Of a stretch of 16,352 bases of DNA, positions 14,222 to 16,352 are shown piece by piece. This DNA is from Gammaproteobacteria bacterium. Its GTDB lineage: Bacteria; Pseudomonadota; Gammaproteobacteria; Steroidobacterales; Steroidobacteraceae. Position 1 is the stretch's first letter. The number at the start of each line of letters is the position of its first letter. Location of the stretch: assembly GCA_020846815.1 (NCBI GenBank), contig JADLDF010000089.1, positions 1 through 16,352 on the forward strand. Direction: 5' to 3'. The translations under genes and the position numbers were made by a program. Under the pieces are notes generated by a model. That model worked only from the letters and a program-made list of their open reading frames with translations, did not search any database and had not been told where the DNA came from.

Positions 14222-14604
14222 GCGGCGTCGGCCTTGCGTGCCGCTGCGGTCCCCGCAGAGGCCGTGCCGGCGCCCGCGCCGCGCCCGGCCTGCTCGGCGC
14301 GCAGCGCGATCAGCTCCTGCTCGACCACGCGCAGCAGGCGTGTGGCGAAGGCTTCCTGCATCACCAGGCGCTGCTTCGCGACCGCGGGGTCCGGCACATA
14401 GGCCTGCAGGGCGCCCGCTTGCAGTGCGCCCGACTGCACCAGCAGGCGCTCCAGGGTGTCGAGGCGCTCGAGCACCATGCCGACTTCCTGGGCGACGGCC
14501 ATGGTGATGCCGAGCACGCGGTCGACCGCGGGGTCGTCGAAAAAAGCGACGCGCGGCTCGGTGCTGTACTCGATCGCGGCGCGAACGGCGTTCAGTTCGT
14601 CCAT
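14218..14604 (-). CDS. Small helical protein of unknown function in the oxygenase cluster
   Basis: A 128-residue protein that I do not recognise. It has no signal peptide or membrane helix. It looks almost entirely alpha-helical, with heptad-like stretches around residues 30-60 (VLGITMAVAQEVGMVLERLDTL) and 75-110 (QRLVMQEAFATRLLRVVEQE). A Gly/Ala-rich low-complexity tail ends in a basic RKADAA. No conserved Cys or His cluster is present, so a metal site is unlikely. ATG 14604 is preceded by GGAGG at a spacing of eight, much better than the in-frame TTG at 14628. The gene starts 20 bases after the methyltransferase stop and is surely co-transcribed. It could be an accessory or assembly protein for one of the neighbouring enzymes, but that is a guess. 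Its stop codon lies in the last partial unit of the 14-bp repeat array. Confidence 0.8.
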   Translation of the reverse strand: MDELNAVRAAIEYSTEPRVAFFDDPAVDRVLGITMAVAQEVGMVLERLDTLERLLVQSGALQAGALQAYVPDPAVAKQRLVMQEAFATRLLRVVEQELIALRAEQAGRGAGAGTASAGTAAARKADAA

Positions 14605-14624
14605 CGTGTGATCCTCCGCAGTGC

Positions 14625-15770
14625 TCAAGGCTGGGCCGGCTGCGTGGCCGGCTTTTCGGCGACGGCGGCGAACCAGTAGCCGGGCCCGTTGATCTTGCCG
14701 AGCTGGATCTCGCGTGCCGTGCCCGGCGGGAAGCCGGCCGCCGCCAGCTCCGGCACGATGTCGGCGTCGGCATAGCTCTCCCAGAACGGCTCGTCGTTGT
14801 AATCGACGTCGTAGGCGCGCTCCGCCTGCTCGAACGGCGTGCGCTTCGCGTTCTGGATCGCGACGTCCTGGTGCAGCGCGAGCCCACCCGGGGCCAGCAA
14901 CCGCCAGGTCTCGCGGAAGGTCGCGTTGCGCGTCTCGTCGGAAACTTCGTGGAACAGGTTGTGCGAGACGACGAGGTCGAAGTGGCCGTCGGGGAAGCTG
15001 GTCGCGCTGCAGTCCATCTGATGGAAGAACACGCGTGCACCCAGCGACTCGGCGCGGGCGCTGGCATAGCGCAGCATCGCCGCGCCGATGTCGATCGCAT
15101 GCACTTCGGCGTCCGGGAACTCCTGCGCGTAGGGCACGGAGCCGGCGCCCGCCGAGCAGCCCAGGTCGAGGATGCGCTTCGGCGCGAAGCCGGGACGGTT
15201 CGCCTTGATCCAGCGGATGGCGGCGAAGCCCTTGCTGTCGTCGCCGCCCATGCCCTGGCCCATGGAGTAGAGGTTGCCACCGGCCTCGTACAGCGCGCCA
15301 GCCATGACGTCATCGGCGCTGCGCGTGTAGGCGTAGCCCTGCGGCTGCAGGTGGATGTGGTGCTCGCGCATCGCGGCCGGCGGCTCGAAGCCGGCCGGCA
15401 GATCGAGGCCGCCGAGCCGCTTCGGGTTCTCGAGCAGACGCCGGCCTTCGGCCTCGATGCGCTCGCGGTCGCGCATCAGCGGCTCGGTGACCGTTGCCCA
15501 CATGAGCTCCTGCGAGCAGCGCGTCAGCGCGGCCCAGGTCTGGTAGGCGGGCTCGGCGAGCAGGCCGCGCTTGATCTCCTCGCGGTCGACAGCGGCCTTG
15601 GAGCGCAGCCGGCGCTGCAGCGCGGGGCGCACCCGTGCATCGAAGAGCAGCTGGTTGCCCGGGCGGATGCGCCCGGTGAGCTCGCGCTTCAGCGCGAGCA
15701 CGAAGCGCTGGCGGGCGAGATCATCGGCGGTCTGCCGCGCCAGCATGGAGTGCTTGAGTTCGTGGACCAT
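14625..15770 (-). CDS. SAM-dependent methyltransferase with a long N-terminal domain
   Basis: A 381-residue protein. The C-terminal half is a class I methyltransferase: motif I ILDLGCSAGAG (200-210), the acidic residue of motif II in VHAIDIGAAML (Asp227), DCSATSFPDGHFDLVVSHNLFHE (motifs III-IV) and LLAPGGLALHQD (291-302). About 190 residues come before motif I. They are mostly helical and charged, with a conserved-looking HHIHLQPQGYAYTRSADDV, and may bind the substrate; I do not recognise this part. ATG 15770 has GAGGAG nine bases upstream, which lies at the stop codon of the preceding diiron-type gene, 13 bases away. The small helical protein gene begins 20 bases downstream. Upstream open frame beyond 15770 is only a shadow of that preceding gene. 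The expected reaction is O-, N- or C-methylation of a small molecule. Confidence 0.88.
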   Translation of the reverse strand: MVHELKHSMLARQTADDLARQRFVLALKRELTGRIRPGNQLLFDARVRPALQRRLRSKAAVDREEIKRGLLAEPAYQTWAALTRCSQELMWATVTEPLMRDRERIEAEGRRLLENPKRLGGLDLPAGFEPPAAMREHHIHLQPQGYAYTRSADDVMAGALYEAGGNLYSMGQGMGGDDSKGFAAIRWIKANRPGFAPKRILDLGCSAGAGSVPYAQEFPDAEVHAIDIGAAMLRYASARAESLGARVFFHQMDCSATSFPDGHFDLVVSHNLFHEVSDETRNATFRETWRLLAPGGLALHQDVAIQNAKRTPFEQAERAYDVDYNDEPFWESYADADIVPELAAAGFPPGTAREIQLGKINGPGYWFAAVAEKPATQPAQP

Positions 15771-15783
15771 GACGGGATGCTCC

Positions 15784-16352
15784 TCAGGCGGCCTGACGCA
15801 TGCCGAAGGTCGCGAGCATTCCGGAGAGCATGCTGTAGCGCATCTGCGCCGAGGCACGCACTGCGGCGATCGCGCGGCGTTGCAGCTCGGGCGTGTTGGC
15901 GTAGCGGCTCGCGATCGCCAGGCCCGAAGCCTCGTGGCCGGGATCGTTCTCGATGTGCACGTGGAAGAATTCGAGCTGATCGTCGTCGAAGCCCATCTTG
16001 TGCATCGCATCGACCAGCATCGGATAGAGCGTCGGCAGCTGGCCTTCGAGCGCGACCATGATGCCGGCGAAGGCCTCGGCCATGGTCCGCTGGCTGGCGA
16101 GCTCCCAGATCCAGGCGCGCATCGCGCGCGTGGTCGGCAGGATCAGGCCCTTTTCCTCGGCGCGGTAGATATCATCGTCCGATACGCCGCAGGCGCGCGC
16201 GAACTTGGCGCAGAGCTCGGGATGGCGCTTCTCGGGCTTGCCGGGCATTTCCTCGCCGAGCAGGTTGTCGAGCAGCTCGCGGCGCGCGTCGAGGTCGGGG
16301 AGGCGCGAATAGAGCATCGCGAACTGCTGCGCGATCGCGTCGACGTAATAGA
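15784..16352 (-). CDS. Heme-oxygenase-fold diiron-type oxidase (iron-containing redox enzyme family), partial
   Basis: The frame is open to the right edge, so the N-terminus is missing; the Met codon at 16317 is internal, because YYVDAIAQQFA precedes it in frame and fits the family. About 188 residues are visible. Counting from that Met, candidate metal ligands come in the order expected for heme-oxygenase-like diiron oxidases (CADD, SznF, UndA): Glu22/Glu23 and His32 (LLGEEMPGKPEKRHPEL), Glu91, then His121-X3-Asp125-X2-His128 in FFHVHIENDPGHE. Known members cleave or oxidise C-C or C-N bonds in amino acids, fatty acids or guanidines. The fold also includes TenA and PqqC, which lack this full ligand set. 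The methyltransferase gene follows after 13 bases. Substrate is unknown. Confidence 0.82.
   Translation of the reverse strand, partial: YYVDAIAQQFAMLYSRLPDLDARRELLDNLLGEEMPGKPEKRHPELCAKFARACGVSDDDIYRAEEKGLILPTTRAMRAWIWELASQRTMAEAFAGIMVALEGQLPTLYPMLVDAMHKMGFDDDQLEFFHVHIENDPGHEASGLAIASRYANTPELQRRAIAAVRASAQMRYSMLSGMLATFGMRQAA

Noticed and set aside
14605..14628. TTG start at 14628 for the small helical protein
   Set aside because: It overlaps the methyltransferase stop and lacks a good ribosome binding site, while ATG 14604 has GGAGG at ideal spacing.
15771..16010. N-terminal extension of the methyltransferase to 16010
   Set aside because: Low-complexity Thr/Ser/Arg sequence that is the out-of-frame reading of the diiron-type gene; GAGGAG before 15770 marks the true start.

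Overview
The window is about 16.4 kb of very GC-rich DNA (about 70 % by eye) packed with genes on both strands. The gene content (an FNR-type oxygen sensor with a cysteine cluster, OmpW, a CpxRA-like two-component pair, EmrAB-type efflux, maleylacetoacetate isomerase) points to the chromosome of a free-living Gram-negative proteobacterium, probably a high-GC gammaproteobacterium (Nevskiales/Xanthomonadales-like). This is inferred from gene families, not from a database match. I saw no rRNA, tRNA, CRISPR array, insertion sequence or phage gene.

Left part (1-4408): a truncated membrane protein (minus strand) faces away from a response regulator/histidine kinase pair (701-2772). The short divergent region carries a tandem 11-bp direct repeat that looks like an OmpR/CpxR-type binding site. 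A convergent FNR-type regulator (2910-3614) follows. It shares an intergenic region with ompW (3788-4408), and that region contains a perfectly symmetric FNR-like box well placed to activate ompW.

Middle (4409-8050): a non-coding stretch with four decaying copies of a 37-bp tandem repeat separates ompW from a convergent, orphan PAS-PAS sensor kinase of the NarX/UhpB type (4667-6157). Divergent from it are two catabolic genes: a 3-hydroxyisobutyryl-CoA hydrolase-like enzyme (valine degradation) and a zeta-class GST/maleylacetoacetate isomerase (tyrosine degradation).

Right part (8029-16352, all minus strand): transcription runs from the right edge leftwards. First comes a compact set comprising a heme-oxygenase-fold diiron-type enzyme (cut by the window edge), a SAM methyltransferase with a long N-terminal extension, a 128-residue helical protein of unknown function and a Rieske non-heme iron oxygenase. 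The last two are separated by an array of about 7.5 copies of a 14-bp repeat. Next is a stand-alone DHA2-family exporter, followed by a marR-emrA-emrB operon whose promoter overlaps a good palindromic MarR-type operator. The two EmrB-like exporters are close paralogues flanking marR-emrA.

The most novel-looking unit is the right-hand cluster: two different iron-dependent oxygenase types, a methyltransferase and exporters in one orientation suggest synthesis or modification of a small molecule plus its export. The product cannot be read from sequence alone.
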